Assembly: GCA_050289805.1 (NCBI GenBank)
Contig: JBNKGL010000008.1
Span: 1 to 64,000 of the forward strand
Length of the DNA stretch: 64,000 nucleotides
Source of the DNA: JAUILA01 sp050289805
GTDB lineage: Bacteria; Bacteroidota; Bacteroidia; Cytophagales; Cyclobacteriaceae
Direction: 5' to 3'
Shown piece after piece: positions 1 to 9,090 of the stretch; the stretch's first letter is position 1, and each line of letters starts with the position of its first letter. Position numbers and translations under genes: made by a program. Under the pieces are notes generated by a model that saw only the letters and a program-made list of their open reading frames with translations, had not been told where the DNA came from and searched no databases.

Positions 1-2247
1 AGGATTTACCGGGTCACATATCGGTTTCAAAATGCCAATGGTTACGACATCCAGTGGGCCCGGATGAACCAGTCCTGGGTTAATGAACTGCCGAACAGCT
101 TTCCGCGGATTGATAAGTTGGTGCGTTTTCAGTCTTTCAGAACCAGGGACATTCAGATCGGTAGTAATAATTTCAGAGAAAACTACGCCTATGCCGTGGA
201 TAAGGAAGTTTTTGATCTGTTTGATTTAGAGATCGTCAAAGGCAGCCAGGCAGAATCGTTAACACCGTATACCGTTGTGCTAACCACCACTACTGCACAA
301 AAATATTTTGGAAGTGAAGATCCTATTGGTGAGACCATGGAGATTTCCAATGATTTGGGCATTAAAGAAACCTACAAAGTTAGTGGGGTCATAAAGGACC
401 CTCCGTCAAATACGCATTTACCGATCACTCTACTCACCAGCATTAACAGCGAGAACGAACGGACCGGCTGGGCCTATGTTTACATGCTTCTGAAAGATAA
501 AGCGGATATTCAATCCATACAGGAGAAAATGCCGGATTTCATTGCTGACCATGAAGATTTGGCTGATGAAGATATATTGACTGTAAATTTTCAACCGCTG
601 ACTTCCATTCATCTTCATTCCCATTTGAGCCGGGAAATTGCCGCCAATGGAAATATAAAATACGTTGTCATCTTCATTTTTGTAGGCTTGTTTTTACTGA
701 TTATTGGAACCGTCAATTTCATAAACCTTAACACTATCCAGTCAATTGAACGCATCAAGGAGTTCGGACTAAGACAAACTTTCGGGGCTCCAAAAGGAGA
801 AATGAAAGTTCAGATGGTATTAGAGGCGCTCATTATTGCACTTTTCAGTGCTGCCATCGCGCTCGCAGGTTTTACAACAGGCCTGAAATATTTTGAACAA
901 TTTGTTGGGCACAGCCTTGTGTTTTCCTATTTGGAAATGGTTTTAGGGCTGATTGTACTGACAGGTCTTATTTCCCTCGTTTCTGCTTTAATTACAGGCT
1001 TGTCAATGATGCGTATAGATTTTGGGCAGATCGGCAACTGGTTTAAACCATCCGCCGGTTACAGGAGTGTACAAAAGTATATCTTGTTAGGGCTGCAGTT
1101 TTCGGCAATGCTTCTATTAATTACCAGTATGGTGATTGTGCAACGGCAGTTCACGTATATGACGCAGAAAAGTCTTGGTTATGACAGTGATCAGATCCTG
1201 GTTCTCAGGAATAATAACCGTGAAGTGATGCGTAAATATGAAAGCTTCAAAAATGAATTGAAGAGGATATCGGGGGTGCTGGATGTTACCGCCGTAATGG
1301 AAGTGCCATCTGTGCCGGTTAAAGATCAGGGGCCTGTCACGGTTTTGGGTGATGAGCAAAACACTATCTCTGCCGATATGCAGGTAATGGATCTGAATGC
1401 CCCCGAAGTCTTGGGAATGGAATTTATTGCCGGTAGTCAGTTGCCGCAATATTTGCAGCAGTCGGCAGATCATCCGGATTCTGTTTTGTGGAAGGACTTT
1501 GCAACGAAGCAACGGGTTTATCTCATTAATGAGTCGGCCTGCAGGAAGCTGGGTTGGAGTCCTGAGGAGGCCATTGGCCAGGAAATCAACTGGTCCATTG
1601 GAGATTTCAGCCTGCAACACGGGCCCGTTATGGGTGTAATTAAAGACTTTCACCAGGAAAGCCTGAATGAGCAGATCAGACCCGTGGTTATCACCTATGA
1701 ACCGCTTTGGGTTCGCAATATGCTGGTTAAAATAAATACAGATGATCATTTCGGGTTGCACAGCTCGATTGAAGACTTATGGAAAAATACCTTCCCAGAC
1801 CAGCCCCTGGAGATCAGCAACCTTGATCACGAACTGGAACAACAGTACCTGCAGGAAAAGAAACAGCTAAAACTGATATCATCGTTTACTTTTTTGGCCA
1901 TCCTGATTGCATTTATCGGACTTTACGGAATGATGGCCTATACCATCAAACTTAGGCTCAAGGAACTGGCGATAAGAAGAGTGCTCGGCTCCAACTGGTT
2001 TAATTCGTTACGACTCTTAAGTCGTGAGTATATGATCCTTGCACTGGTTTCAATGATCATCGTTTTTCCGTTGTCATATTGGTTGATGAACGGGTGGCTG
2101 GCGAACTATGCCTATCATATTTCCATCAATGGTACAGGTTTTTTGCTCTCGGGCGGATTGCTGTTGATGTTGATTTCTTTGACGCTCACGTATCAGATAA
2201 CAGTTACTACTAATACAAACCCTTCAACTGTGCTAAGAGGGGAGTGA
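1..2247 (+). CDS. FtsX-like ABC transporter permease (5' partial)
   Basis: The reading frame is open from base 1, and the residues before the first ATG at 64 (RIYRVTYRF...) already look like the MacB-type periplasmic core, so the gene starts outside the window. About 748 codons are present. The order is a periplasmic core domain, a membrane helix near codon 225, two more helices, a fourth helix near codon 360 (YILLGLQFSAML), a second periplasmic domain, and three C-terminal helices ending in the usual LKELAIRRVLG-type FtsX segment. This is the two-FtsX-domain permease common in Bacteroidota, thought to export or mechanically transmit across the inner membrane with a separate ATPase. The ATPase is not in the window. 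The family call is firm; the substrate is unknown. Confidence 0.9.
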   Translation, partial: RIYRVTYRFQNANGYDIQWARMNQSWVNELPNSFPRIDKLVRFQSFRTRDIQIGSNNFRENYAYAVDKEVFDLFDLEIVKGSQAESLTPYTVVLTTTTAQKYFGSEDPIGETMEISNDLGIKETYKVSGVIKDPPSNTHLPITLLTSINSENERTGWAYVYMLLKDKADIQSIQEKMPDFIADHEDLADEDILTVNFQPLTSIHLHSHLSREIAANGNIKYVVIFIFVGLFLLIIGTVNFINLNTIQSIERIKEFGLRQTFGAPKGEMKVQMVLEALIIALFSAAIALAGFTTGLKYFEQFVGHSLVFSYLEMVLGLIVLTGLISLVSALITGLSMMRIDFGQIGNWFKPSAGYRSVQKYILLGLQFSAMLLLITSMVIVQRQFTYMTQKSLGYDSDQILVLRNNNREVMRKYESFKNELKRISGVLDVTAVMEVPSVPVKDQGPVTVLGDEQNTISADMQVMDLNAPEVLGMEFIAGSQLPQYLQQSADHPDSVLWKDFATKQRVYLINESACRKLGWSPEEAIGQEINWSIGDFSLQHGPVMGVIKDFHQESLNEQIRPVVITYEPLWVRNMLVKINTDDHFGLHSSIEDLWKNTFPDQPLEISNLDHELEQQYLQEKKQLKLISSFTFLAILIAFIGLYGMMAYTIKLRLKELAIRRVLGSNWFNSLRLLSREYMILALVSMIIVFPLSYWLMNGWLANYAYHISINGTGFLLSGGLLLMLISLTLTYQITVTTNTNPSTVLRGE

Positions 2248-2322
2248 TAGTTATCTGTTGCTATGTTGTGGTATTGTAACTAACTTATCAGTTAAACACG
2301 AATCCTTCAGCACTTAAGGAAA

Positions 2323-2844
2323 ATGAAAAACAAACTTCAGAAAATAAGTATCGTCACCGAGGTGGTAGGTGCTGTCGCGATTGTCATATCACTGATTTTT
2401 GTCGGAATTCAGTTTACTGAAAACACCAAGGCAACAAAGTCGGCAACAGCTGCTAGTACGGTCGCTACTATTTCTTCCTGGTATACTGAAATGGGCAATA
2501 ATCAGCAATCCAGCAGTCTGTTCTATAATTTCATGGCAAATCCTGATTCATTAACTTCCGAAGAAAGATTTCAGGTTATCATTAGTTTGCACGGATTGTT
2601 TTTGACCTTTCAAAACAGTTTCTATTTAAGTCAGCAAGGAACACTCGATTCCCATATTGAAGAATCTATTACGAAGGCAGCAGTAGGGGTAAAGGACCAG
2701 CCTGGATTTCGGCTTTTCTGGAAATTACGAAGGGAATTATTCTTTCCTGAATTTCAAAAGCATATCGATGACATTGTAAATACCGACATTGAGATTTCTG
2801 AGGGATTGTATAAATCGGTGGAAGAGGGGAAATCAACTGATTAA
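2323..2844 (+). CDS. hypothetical membrane-anchored protein, 173 aa
   Basis: Not recognised as a named family. The N-terminus has a short charged stretch and then one hydrophobic segment (about residues 13-30, VVGAVAIVISLIFVGIQ) followed by NT..A. This arrangement recurs in small hypothetical proteins of marine bacteria. The remaining 140 residues are soluble, helix-rich and acidic, with no catalytic motif I can see. The ATG lies 75 bases after the permease stop, and the coding base composition is more AT-rich to the eye than downstream housekeeping genes. Probably a single-pass inner-membrane protein; function unknown. Confidence 0.65.
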   Translation: MKNKLQKISIVTEVVGAVAIVISLIFVGIQFTENTKATKSATAASTVATISSWYTEMGNNQQSSSLFYNFMANPDSLTSEERFQVIISLHGLFLTFQNSFYLSQQGTLDSHIEESITKAAVGVKDQPGFRLFWKLRRELFFPEFQKHIDDIVNTDIEISEGLYKSVEEGKSTD

Positions 2845-2988
2845 TCACTGCTATTGGCATTCAGGTATGTGATTAAGATAGGCACGAAAAAGGGATACTA
2901 ACCCTTCCTTCAGGGCGGATATCTTCAATCCTGTTTTGGGGATAGAATTTTGATGTCCTATATGCAGCATCAAATGACAAAATAGTCT

Positions 2989-3014
2989 TACATAAAAAAT
3001 CACTATTTTATGTA
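2989..3014. promoter_or_regulatory. inverted repeat upstream of the sulfatase gene
   Basis: Nine-base arms, TACATAAAA (2989-2997) and TTTTATGTA (3006-3014), are separated by eight bases and lie 30 bases before the sulfatase ATG. No T-run terminator context for the upstream gene is evident, so an operator or mRNA leader hairpin is possible. Function is inference. Confidence 0.35.
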
Positions 3015-3043
3015 GGAAAATGAACTTTTAAAACCATCTCCAA

Positions 3044-5410
3044 ATGAAAATAAAGAACATTCCTTATTTCATTCCGATAGTATTTATATCCCTGGTTTTT
3101 GCACACAAAACTTCAGGGCAAGAAATATTACCATTTCCACCAACGCCTTCAGCGTCAAAGGCAGGAATAACTCTATCAGAGTCCACTCATAATAAAAGGA
3201 AAACGGAAAATCACCTACCAGATGACGCTCCCAACATTGTCATTATATTGATTGATGATGTAGGTCCCGGACAAGCCAGTACTTATGGTGGTGAATTTAA
3301 CACGCCTACTTTAAGCAAAATTGCTGAAGAAGGGATTTCTTATAACCGATTTCACTCTACAGCTATGTGTTCCCCTACCAGAGCTTCATTGCTGACTGGG
3401 AGAAATCACCACCGTGTAGGAAATGGCCAGATCCCAGAATATGCTAACGACTGGGATGGCTATACAGGAGTGATCCCAAGAAGTGCTGCAACCGTTGCAG
3501 AAGTACTAAAAAATTATGGCTATTCCACCTCAGCTTTTGGGAAGTGGCACAACACTGCACCTGAAGAATCAAGTGCTGCAGGTCCCTTTGACCACTGGCC
3601 TATAGGTTATGGCTTTGAATATTTCTATGGTTTCATGGCAGGTGATGCTTCGCAATATGAACCTACTTTATTTGAGAATACAACATTAGTTCCTGAGGAA
3701 CACATGCATAAAGAAGGCTATCACCTGAGTGAAGATTTGGCAGACCAGGCTATCAATTGGATGCGTCAACACAAAGCAATACAACCCGACAAGCCTTTTT
3801 TCATGTACTGGTCAAGCGGTGCTGTACATGGCCCGCACCATGTTACAAAAGAATGGGCTGATAAATACAAGGGAAAATTTGATGATGGCTGGGACGAATA
3901 CAGAAAACGTGTCTATGAAAGGGCAAAGAAAATGGGATGGATACCTCAAGATGCAAAACTAACTCCACGTCCTTCAACCATGCAAGCCTGGGATGACATT
4001 CCTGAGGATGAAAGAGCATTCCAGCTACGTTTGATGGAAGTGTATGCAGGGTATGCCGAGCATGTGGATGCACAAGTAGGTAAAGTAATTGATGAACTTG
4101 AAAATCTAGGATATAATGACAATACCCTGGTATTCTATATATGGGGAGACAACGGTGCCTCGTCAGAAGGACAGCAAGGCACCCTTGCAGAGTTACTCGC
4201 TCAGAATGGTGTTAAAACAACTACAAAACAACAAATTGAAGCACTCAATAAGATTGGTGGTCTGGATGCTTTGGGTGGGAATAAAGTGGAAAATATGATG
4301 CATGCCGGATGGGCGTGGGGAGGTAGTTCTCCTTACAAAGGAACCAAGCTTGTGGCAGCTTACTTTGGTGGTACTCGTCAGCCTATGGCTGTCAGATGGC
4401 CTAAAGTAATTAAGCATGATAACATACACAGATCTCAGTTTCATCATGTCAATGATATCGTCCCAACAATATATGATATACTCAATATCACCCCTCCGAA
4501 AATTGTAAATGGGGAAGAGCAAATGGAACTTGACGGGATAAGTATGAAATATACATTTGACAACCCAGCTGCTGAAGGTAGAAAGGGAGCCCAGTATTTT
4601 GAAATTCACACAAGTCGGGGTATTTATAAAGATGGTTGGTTTGCCTGTGCATTTGGAGTTCGAACTCCCTGGTTACAAGGTCTTCCGGATATCAGTACAT
4701 GGGATCCCTTAAAAGAACCCTGGGAATTGTACAATTTAGAAGAAGACTGGACGCAAGCCAATGACCTGGCAAAAAGTAACGCGGATAAACTTAATGAAAT
4801 GAAGAGTACCTTCCTGGTAGAAGCAGCCAGAAACAATGTATTGCCGATTGGCGGGACATTTTGGTCAACAGCAGCATTGCACCCCGAAGATGCTCCGGCG
4901 AGCCCAATTTCGGAATGGAACTTCGCCGGGCCAATAAAACGAATTCCCGAAGCGGCTGCGCCTCGATTTGGAAGCAATTCGAACCAAATGGAATTTGATG
5001 TCATAGTCCCAAGAGATGCGAATGGTGTATTGTGTTCGGTGGGTGGTTATGCAGGTGGAGTAAGCTTTTTTATAAAAGATGGATATCTGAATTATGAATA
5101 TTGTTTTTTTCTGATGAATCGCACCAAGATTGTAGCTAGTGAAAAACTTCCCGAAGGTAAAGTAAATATTCAACTTTTGTCGGAGCTGGAAAATGGGCCA
5201 ACTTCAGCATTGAATATCACTATAAAAGTAAATGGGAAAGAGGTAGCAAAAGGAACAGTACCTCGTTCTATTGCATCAACTATTTCCTATAATGATGGAT
5301 TTGATATCGGCCAGGACTTAGGATCGCCGGTTTCTGATGCCTATTTTGACATCGCTCCATTCAAGTTTAATGGGAAGATAAACAAGGTTGTGGCGAGGTA
5401 TTTAGAATAA
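3044..5410 (+). CDS. secreted sulfatase (arylsulfatase family), 788 aa
   Basis: A type I sulfatase that hydrolyses sulfate esters, probably of algal polysaccharides or aryl sulfates, in the periplasm or at the surface. Residues 1-25 form a signal peptide. NIVIILIDDVG (about 64-74) supplies the metal-binding Asp pair, and the signature C-S-P-T-R at Cys109-Arg113, followed by ASLLTGR, marks the residue converted to formylglycine. The Cys form implies maturation by FGE or anSME, neither of which is in the window. GKWH and the later D-N pair also match the family. After about residue 600 there is a long C-terminal extension rich in beta-type sequence, longer than a minimal sulfatase (~500 aa). 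There is no SusC/SusD pair beside it, so the substrate is open. The region seems more AT-rich than the neighbouring genes. Confidence 0.93.
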   Translation: MKIKNIPYFIPIVFISLVFAHKTSGQEILPFPPTPSASKAGITLSESTHNKRKTENHLPDDAPNIVIILIDDVGPGQASTYGGEFNTPTLSKIAEEGISYNRFHSTAMCSPTRASLLTGRNHHRVGNGQIPEYANDWDGYTGVIPRSAATVAEVLKNYGYSTSAFGKWHNTAPEESSAAGPFDHWPIGYGFEYFYGFMAGDASQYEPTLFENTTLVPEEHMHKEGYHLSEDLADQAINWMRQHKAIQPDKPFFMYWSSGAVHGPHHVTKEWADKYKGKFDDGWDEYRKRVYERAKKMGWIPQDAKLTPRPSTMQAWDDIPEDERAFQLRLMEVYAGYAEHVDAQVGKVIDELENLGYNDNTLVFYIWGDNGASSEGQQGTLAELLAQNGVKTTTKQQIEALNKIGGLDALGGNKVENMMHAGWAWGGSSPYKGTKLVAAYFGGTRQPMAVRWPKVIKHDNIHRSQFHHVNDIVPTIYDILNITPPKIVNGEEQMELDGISMKYTFDNPAAEGRKGAQYFEIHTSRGIYKDGWFACAFGVRTPWLQGLPDISTWDPLKEPWELYNLEEDWTQANDLAKSNADKLNEMKSTFLVEAARNNVLPIGGTFWSTAALHPEDAPASPISEWNFAGPIKRIPEAAAPRFGSNSNQMEFDVIVPRDANGVLCSVGGYAGGVSFFIKDGYLNYEYCFFLMNRTKIVASEKLPEGKVNIQLLSELENGPTSALNITIKVNGKEVAKGTVPRSIASTISYNDGFDIGQDLGSPVSDAYFDIAPFKFNGKINKVVARYLE

Positions 5411-5487
5411 AACAGGCTTCTCGCCCAATCAAAAACTCCACACCAGAAGCTGTTAACTCCTGTATCCTGTATCCAGTATCCTCAAAC

Positions 5488-5521
5488 AACAAAGCCACGA
5501 CATTTCTGTCGTGGCTTTGTT
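5488..5521. terminator. strong hairpin between sulfatase and tRNA
   Basis: Perfect 15-base arms (5488-5502 and 5507-5521) enclose a four-base loop TTTC. The stem reads AACAAAGCCACGACA. It lies just past the 3' end of the minus-strand tRNA, whose transcript would run into it first; the arm ends in T-rich sequence on that strand. It could also stop the plus-strand sulfatase transcript. Confidence 0.75.
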
Positions 5522-5524
5522 CCG

Positions 5525-5598
5525 TGGGCCCACCTGGGCTCGAACCAGGGACCACCTGATTATGAGTCAGGTGCTCTAACCAACTGAGCTATAGGCCC
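5525..5598 (-). tRNA. tRNA with CAT anticodon (Met or lysidine-type Ile2)
   Basis: A full cloverleaf reads on the minus strand. The acceptor stem is GGGCCTA pairing TGGGCCC, the D-arm contains AGCTCAGTTGGTTAGAGC, the anticodon stem is CCTGA/TCAGG with loop CTCATAA (anticodon CAT), and the T-arm contains GGTTCGAGCCC. The discriminator is A and CCA is not encoded. CAT can mean elongator Met or Ile2. The acceptor has C4-G69 and C5-G68, the pairs known to favour the isoleucine tRNA modified by TilS, so Ile2 is a real possibility. It is not the initiator, whose D-arm and anticodon stem with three G-C pairs differ. Confidence 0.93.
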
Positions 5599-5752
5599 GG
5601 AGCAGCTAATGGGTAATAGGGAATAGGGAATAGACCCAAACGCTATTTCCACTCTGCCGTGCGGTGATGAGCGCTATGCTCATCTTCACCGGACACTTGT
5701 TAAGTGACTGCAATGTTACATATTTGTATAGTATTTTCAAACAAAACGAAAA

Positions 5753-6379
5753 GTGGATAATAACAAGCCGACCCATATTATTTTCGATCTAGGTGGAGTA
5801 CTGATAAACCTGGATATGCCGCGGACTTTTAAAGCATTTCAGGAACTGGCGCCACAGTCAGGAGTTAACTGGCAGGAAATGCTGCATCATCCGATCCCGC
5901 TCCGCTATGAGCAGGGGTTTATTTCCGATGCTGAATTTCGCGACGGACTGCGGGAGATTCTAAAGGCGGAAGTGAGCGACGAACAGATCGACTGGGCCTG
6001 GAACCAGATGATCCTGGACTTTCCGGAAGACCGGTTCAGCCTGCTTGAGCAACTGGCCGAAAGATATGTCGTGCTTCTGCTCAGCAATACCAATGATATC
6101 CACCTGCGTTTTGTTCATTCGAAAGTTCAGCAGTTGGGCTATGATGAACTGGATCAGTTTTTTACAAAAGCCCATTATTCACATCGTATGGGACTTCGGA
6201 AGCCGGATCCCGCAATTTACAACGCCGTTCTGGCTGAACATGACCTCAGATCCGCCCAGGCATTATTCATTGATGATAATCCCTTCAATATCAAGTCTGC
6301 AGCCGATCTGGGTATTCAGACCCATCACCTGACGGATATCAATTCGCTTCCGCAATATTTAAAAGCGAACCTGCTCTGA
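5753..6379 (+). CDS. HAD-superfamily phosphatase, YihX-like, 208 aa
   Basis: A cytoplasmic HAD hydrolase of subfamily IA. Motif I is FDLGGVL with nucleophile Asp12; the second Asp of the usual DxD is replaced by Gly, as in YihX-type sugar phosphatases. Motif II is LSNTND (about 107-112), motif III includes RKPDPAIY, and motif IV is FIDDNPFNI. Length is normal for the family. YihX of E. coli acts on alpha-D-glucose-1-phosphate; the substrate here is unproven. The start is GTG at 5753, directly before DNNKPTHIIFD; no upstream ATG fits. The stop at 6379 directly abuts the stop of the convergent permease gene at 6380, leaving no terminator between them. Confidence 0.87.
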   Translation: MDNNKPTHIIFDLGGVLINLDMPRTFKAFQELAPQSGVNWQEMLHHPIPLRYEQGFISDAEFRDGLREILKAEVSDEQIDWAWNQMILDFPEDRFSLLEQLAERYVVLLLSNTNDIHLRFVHSKVQQLGYDELDQFFTKAHYSHRMGLRKPDPAIYNAVLAEHDLRSAQALFIDDNPFNIKSAADLGIQTHHLTDINSLPQYLKANLL

Positions 6380-7684
6380 TTAAATCATTATGAGCAACCA
6401 GCAGGAAATAAGTCCGGTAACGGCCAGCACCAGCGTAAGTACACTGAAATACTGGTAACTCTCGCGTACCGACAGATCTGAGAATTTCGACACCACCCAG
6501 AAATAGGAGTCATTGGCATGGGAAATGGCCATGGCACCTGAACCGATCGCGCTGATGAGCAAGGCAGTCTGCCACATTGTAAGTCCGGTTGCCAGCGGAT
6601 AAAGAATCGAACTCGTGATGACGATCGCTGCAGTGCTGGATCCCTGGGCTGTTTTAATAATGAGTGCCCCGGCAAATCCGATCAACAGAAGATGTCCTGC
6701 CGATCCACCCGACGAGGTAAATGTCTCAGCTAGGGAGGCCGCCAATGAGCTTTCTTTCAGCACCTGGCCAAAGGCTCCGCCCATACCGGTAATTAGTACA
6801 ATGGGCAGGGCATCGGTAAATCCCTTTTTCCAAAGAAGGAACTTTCTGTTAGCCGCAGGAATTTGCCCCCACGCAATGAGCGCGGCAATGAACAAGGCGG
6901 TTACAGGGTGTACAATGATTTTCACCAAAATTGGCAGCTGTTCGTCCGACATCGCAGTGGCTACCGATCCAAGGGAGATTAAAAGCATCGCAATAATTAC
7001 CGGAAGGAGCAAGGTCCACTGTGCTTCCGGATGTTCTTCAAGGGTTATACTTCGATCCCGTTGTTGCTTCCGGGATAACCATGTTGTTCCCAGGATCAGC
7101 ACCAGCAGGATCGGAATACTCACCAGCAATCCGCTTCCCAGAACCATGCCCAGCTGACCGCTCATTCCGAAATTTCCAGCTGCAGCCACAGGACCAGGTG
7201 TGGGTGGAATTAATGTGTGCGCAGTATATAGACCACCGGCAAGCGCCATCGCCGTATATCGTCTTTTCAGACCCCGCTGATCTGCCATTCCATTGGCGAC
7301 CCTCGAAAGAATAATAAACCCGGAATCACAGAATACAGGTATCCCGATGAACAATCCAAGGACAGAAAGCGATGTGATGGGTCTGTCCTTGCCAAAGATG
7401 CGAAGTACATATGCGATGATGGTATCCATGGCCCCGGAATGCTCCATGAGCGTTCCCAGAACCGCTCCCAGGATGATCACAACACCAACGCCCAGGACTA
7501 CGTTGCGAAAGCCGGTGTACATCGCATTCAGAATGGTTGTAAAACCAAATCCGAGGACCAGGCCCGTCAGTATGGCCGCGATTCCCAGCGCAATGGCGGG
7601 ATGCAACTTGAAGACAGATATCGAAACAATGATCCCGGCGACAACACCGGTAAGGATAAGAAGGATTTCAACAATCGGACTCAT
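6380..7684 (-). CDS. GntP-family gluconate/organic acid permease
   Basis: A polytopic inner-membrane symporter of the GntP family, which takes up gluconate or related hydroxy acids with protons. About 12 hydrophobic helices run through the 434 residues. Family signatures visible are PPTPGPVAAAG (about 164-174), a loop including FCDSGF near residue 125, and AHANDSYFW-like sequence (SHANDSYFWVVSKF) near the C-terminus. I chose ATG at 7684 (MSPIVEILL); a TTG three codons upstream is the alternative. No gluconate kinase or dehydrogenase gene is adjacent, so the substrate is inferred from the family only. It is convergent with the HAD gene; the TPR gene lies upstream on the same strand, about 50 bases away. 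Confidence 0.92.
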   Translation of the reverse strand: MSPIVEILLILTGVVAGIIVSISVFKLHPAIALGIAAILTGLVLGFGFTTILNAMYTGFRNVVLGVGVVIILGAVLGTLMEHSGAMDTIIAYVLRIFGKDRPITSLSVLGLFIGIPVFCDSGFIILSRVANGMADQRGLKRRYTAMALAGGLYTAHTLIPPTPGPVAAAGNFGMSGQLGMVLGSGLLVSIPILLVLILGTTWLSRKQQRDRSITLEEHPEAQWTLLLPVIIAMLLISLGSVATAMSDEQLPILVKIIVHPVTALFIAALIAWGQIPAANRKFLLWKKGFTDALPIVLITGMGGAFGQVLKESSLAASLAETFTSSGGSAGHLLLIGFAGALIIKTAQGSSTAAIVITSSILYPLATGLTMWQTALLISAIGSGAMAISHANDSYFWVVSKFSDLSVRESYQYFSVLTLVLAVTGLISCWLLIMI

Positions 7685-7737
7685 TTGGAACAACGGGTTT
7701 GTCCAAAATAATCAATTTCCAGCGAACAATACAGGAT

Positions 7738-8937
7738 TTATTCAGGGCAGATCCGGTCCCGTGCGTCTGCAGCGACTTCCAGTCCGACAGCCTTTCGCAA
7801 TTCATCACACGCTTCATCAAGCCGCCCCAGCTGGTATAACGTAATGCCCCTGTGATAACGGGCGAGAGGATAGTCGTTCTGGTACATCAGGGCTACATCA
7901 TAATCATTGAGCGCCTCGGGATATTCTTTTAGCTGGTACAGGACATTTCCGCGGTTGAGGTATGCGGAAGACATATTCGGACGGAGTTCTATCACTTTTG
8001 AAAAGTCACGGAATGCCTCTTCATAAAGCTTCAGCCGCATCAGGACGATTCCTCGGTTTAACCAGCTGGTGGGTTCATCCGGATCCAGGGCAATGGCTTC
8101 ATTGAAGTCTTTCAGGGCTGCTTCATTGGCCCCGGTGAGAAGCCTTGCCCGACCGCGGTGACGATAGGCGTGAGGCGAATTCGGATTTTCCGCGATGGCT
8201 TCAGTATAAAATTCGATGGCCTTTTTCGAATCACCTTCCTCATCGATCATCATGGCAAGTGTGTTTTTAGCAATGGCATGTTGTGGGCTTATAATTAGTA
8301 CATTCCTGAGCTCCTGCTCAGCTTTCGTACGCATGCCCATGGCAAGGTAGGTCACAGCTCTGTTGGTCAGGTAATCGGGATTTTCCGGTTGAATGAACAA
8401 TGCAGAATCAAAATAGGCGATAGCCCTGTCCAGCTGACCAAGCCCCCTGTGAGAAAGACCCAGGTAATTATCCAGGTAGGAGCGGTCATTCGTTTGCGTT
8501 GTAAATATGCCTTCAACGCCATCTTCATAGGCTTTTTGTCGATAATAAACCCGGTTCGTTTGTCCGCCCGGTAATTTCTTCAGTCGCCGGAAGCCATCAA
8601 TCGCCTGCGTATAATGCCCTTCGCGGTAACTCAGCTCACTGTAGGAGAACAGGGCTTCCCGGTTTTCAGGAAACCAGGTAAGGTACAGCATATAATCCCG
8701 AATGGCTCCGCCTGTATCATTGAGGGCCGCCCTGCAATCTGCCCTGTAAAGATAAGCCTCCTGCAGTCCGGGATATTCCCGGATCGCCTCATCGAATCTG
8801 GCAAGGGCCTTTTCATAGTCTCGTTCTCCCCAGTACACAATACCTTCATCCAGCTTTTGCTCGGCAGTCAAAAGTTTTTGTGCATTACCGGTTGTGCTGG
8901 TAAAAAGCAGCAGAAAGATTAAAATCAGACGGACCAT
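7738..8937 (-). CDS. exported TPR-repeat protein, 399 aa
   Basis: The N-terminus (VRLILIFLLLFTSTTGNAQ, cleavage after about residue 19) is a Sec signal peptide. The rest is a chain of roughly nine or ten tetratricopeptide repeats from about residue 28 to 390; typical repeat signatures are seen in LDEGIVYWGERDYEKALARF, AYLNRGNVLYQLKEYPEAL and ARYHRGITLYQLGRLDEA. It is probably a periplasmic scaffold for protein contacts. No enzymatic domain is seen. The same-strand GntP gene follows at 53 bases; functional linkage is not evident. Confidence 0.85.
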   Translation of the reverse strand: MVRLILIFLLLFTSTTGNAQKLLTAEQKLDEGIVYWGERDYEKALARFDEAIREYPGLQEAYLYRADCRAALNDTGGAIRDYMLYLTWFPENREALFSYSELSYREGHYTQAIDGFRRLKKLPGGQTNRVYYRQKAYEDGVEGIFTTQTNDRSYLDNYLGLSHRGLGQLDRAIAYFDSALFIQPENPDYLTNRAVTYLAMGMRTKAEQELRNVLIISPQHAIAKNTLAMMIDEEGDSKKAIEFYTEAIAENPNSPHAYRHRGRARLLTGANEAALKDFNEAIALDPDEPTSWLNRGIVLMRLKLYEEAFRDFSKVIELRPNMSSAYLNRGNVLYQLKEYPEALNDYDVALMYQNDYPLARYHRGITLYQLGRLDEACDELRKAVGLEVAADARDRICPE

Positions 8938-9090
8938 CTATGGACAAACATAATTCAGCTTTTGAAAGTTGCAAACTCCTGAAGGCAGGCTCTGTGCAAA
9001 TTCACAAACAAATACGGACGTAAATTAATCAATCTGGTAACGGAAAGATTGTTTAACGGCACGTTTGCATGTATAATTGGGGTGTCGAAT

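Noticed and set aside
1117..1761. 214-codon open frame on the minus strand
   Set aside because: Lies wholly inside the FtsX permease gene in an opposite frame and has no family motif.
5591..5660. Promoter of the CAT tRNA
   Set aside because: Only TAGCGTTTG on the minus strand, one base too long for TAnnTTTG, and no TTG at the right distance.
6615..7844. Several 90-183-codon plus-strand frames
   Set aside because: All sit opposite the GntP and TPR genes, with compositions typical of antisense shadows.
9049..9090. TTG-started extension of the M50 protease
   Set aside because: ATG 9091 gives a normal N-terminal helix; the extension has no support.
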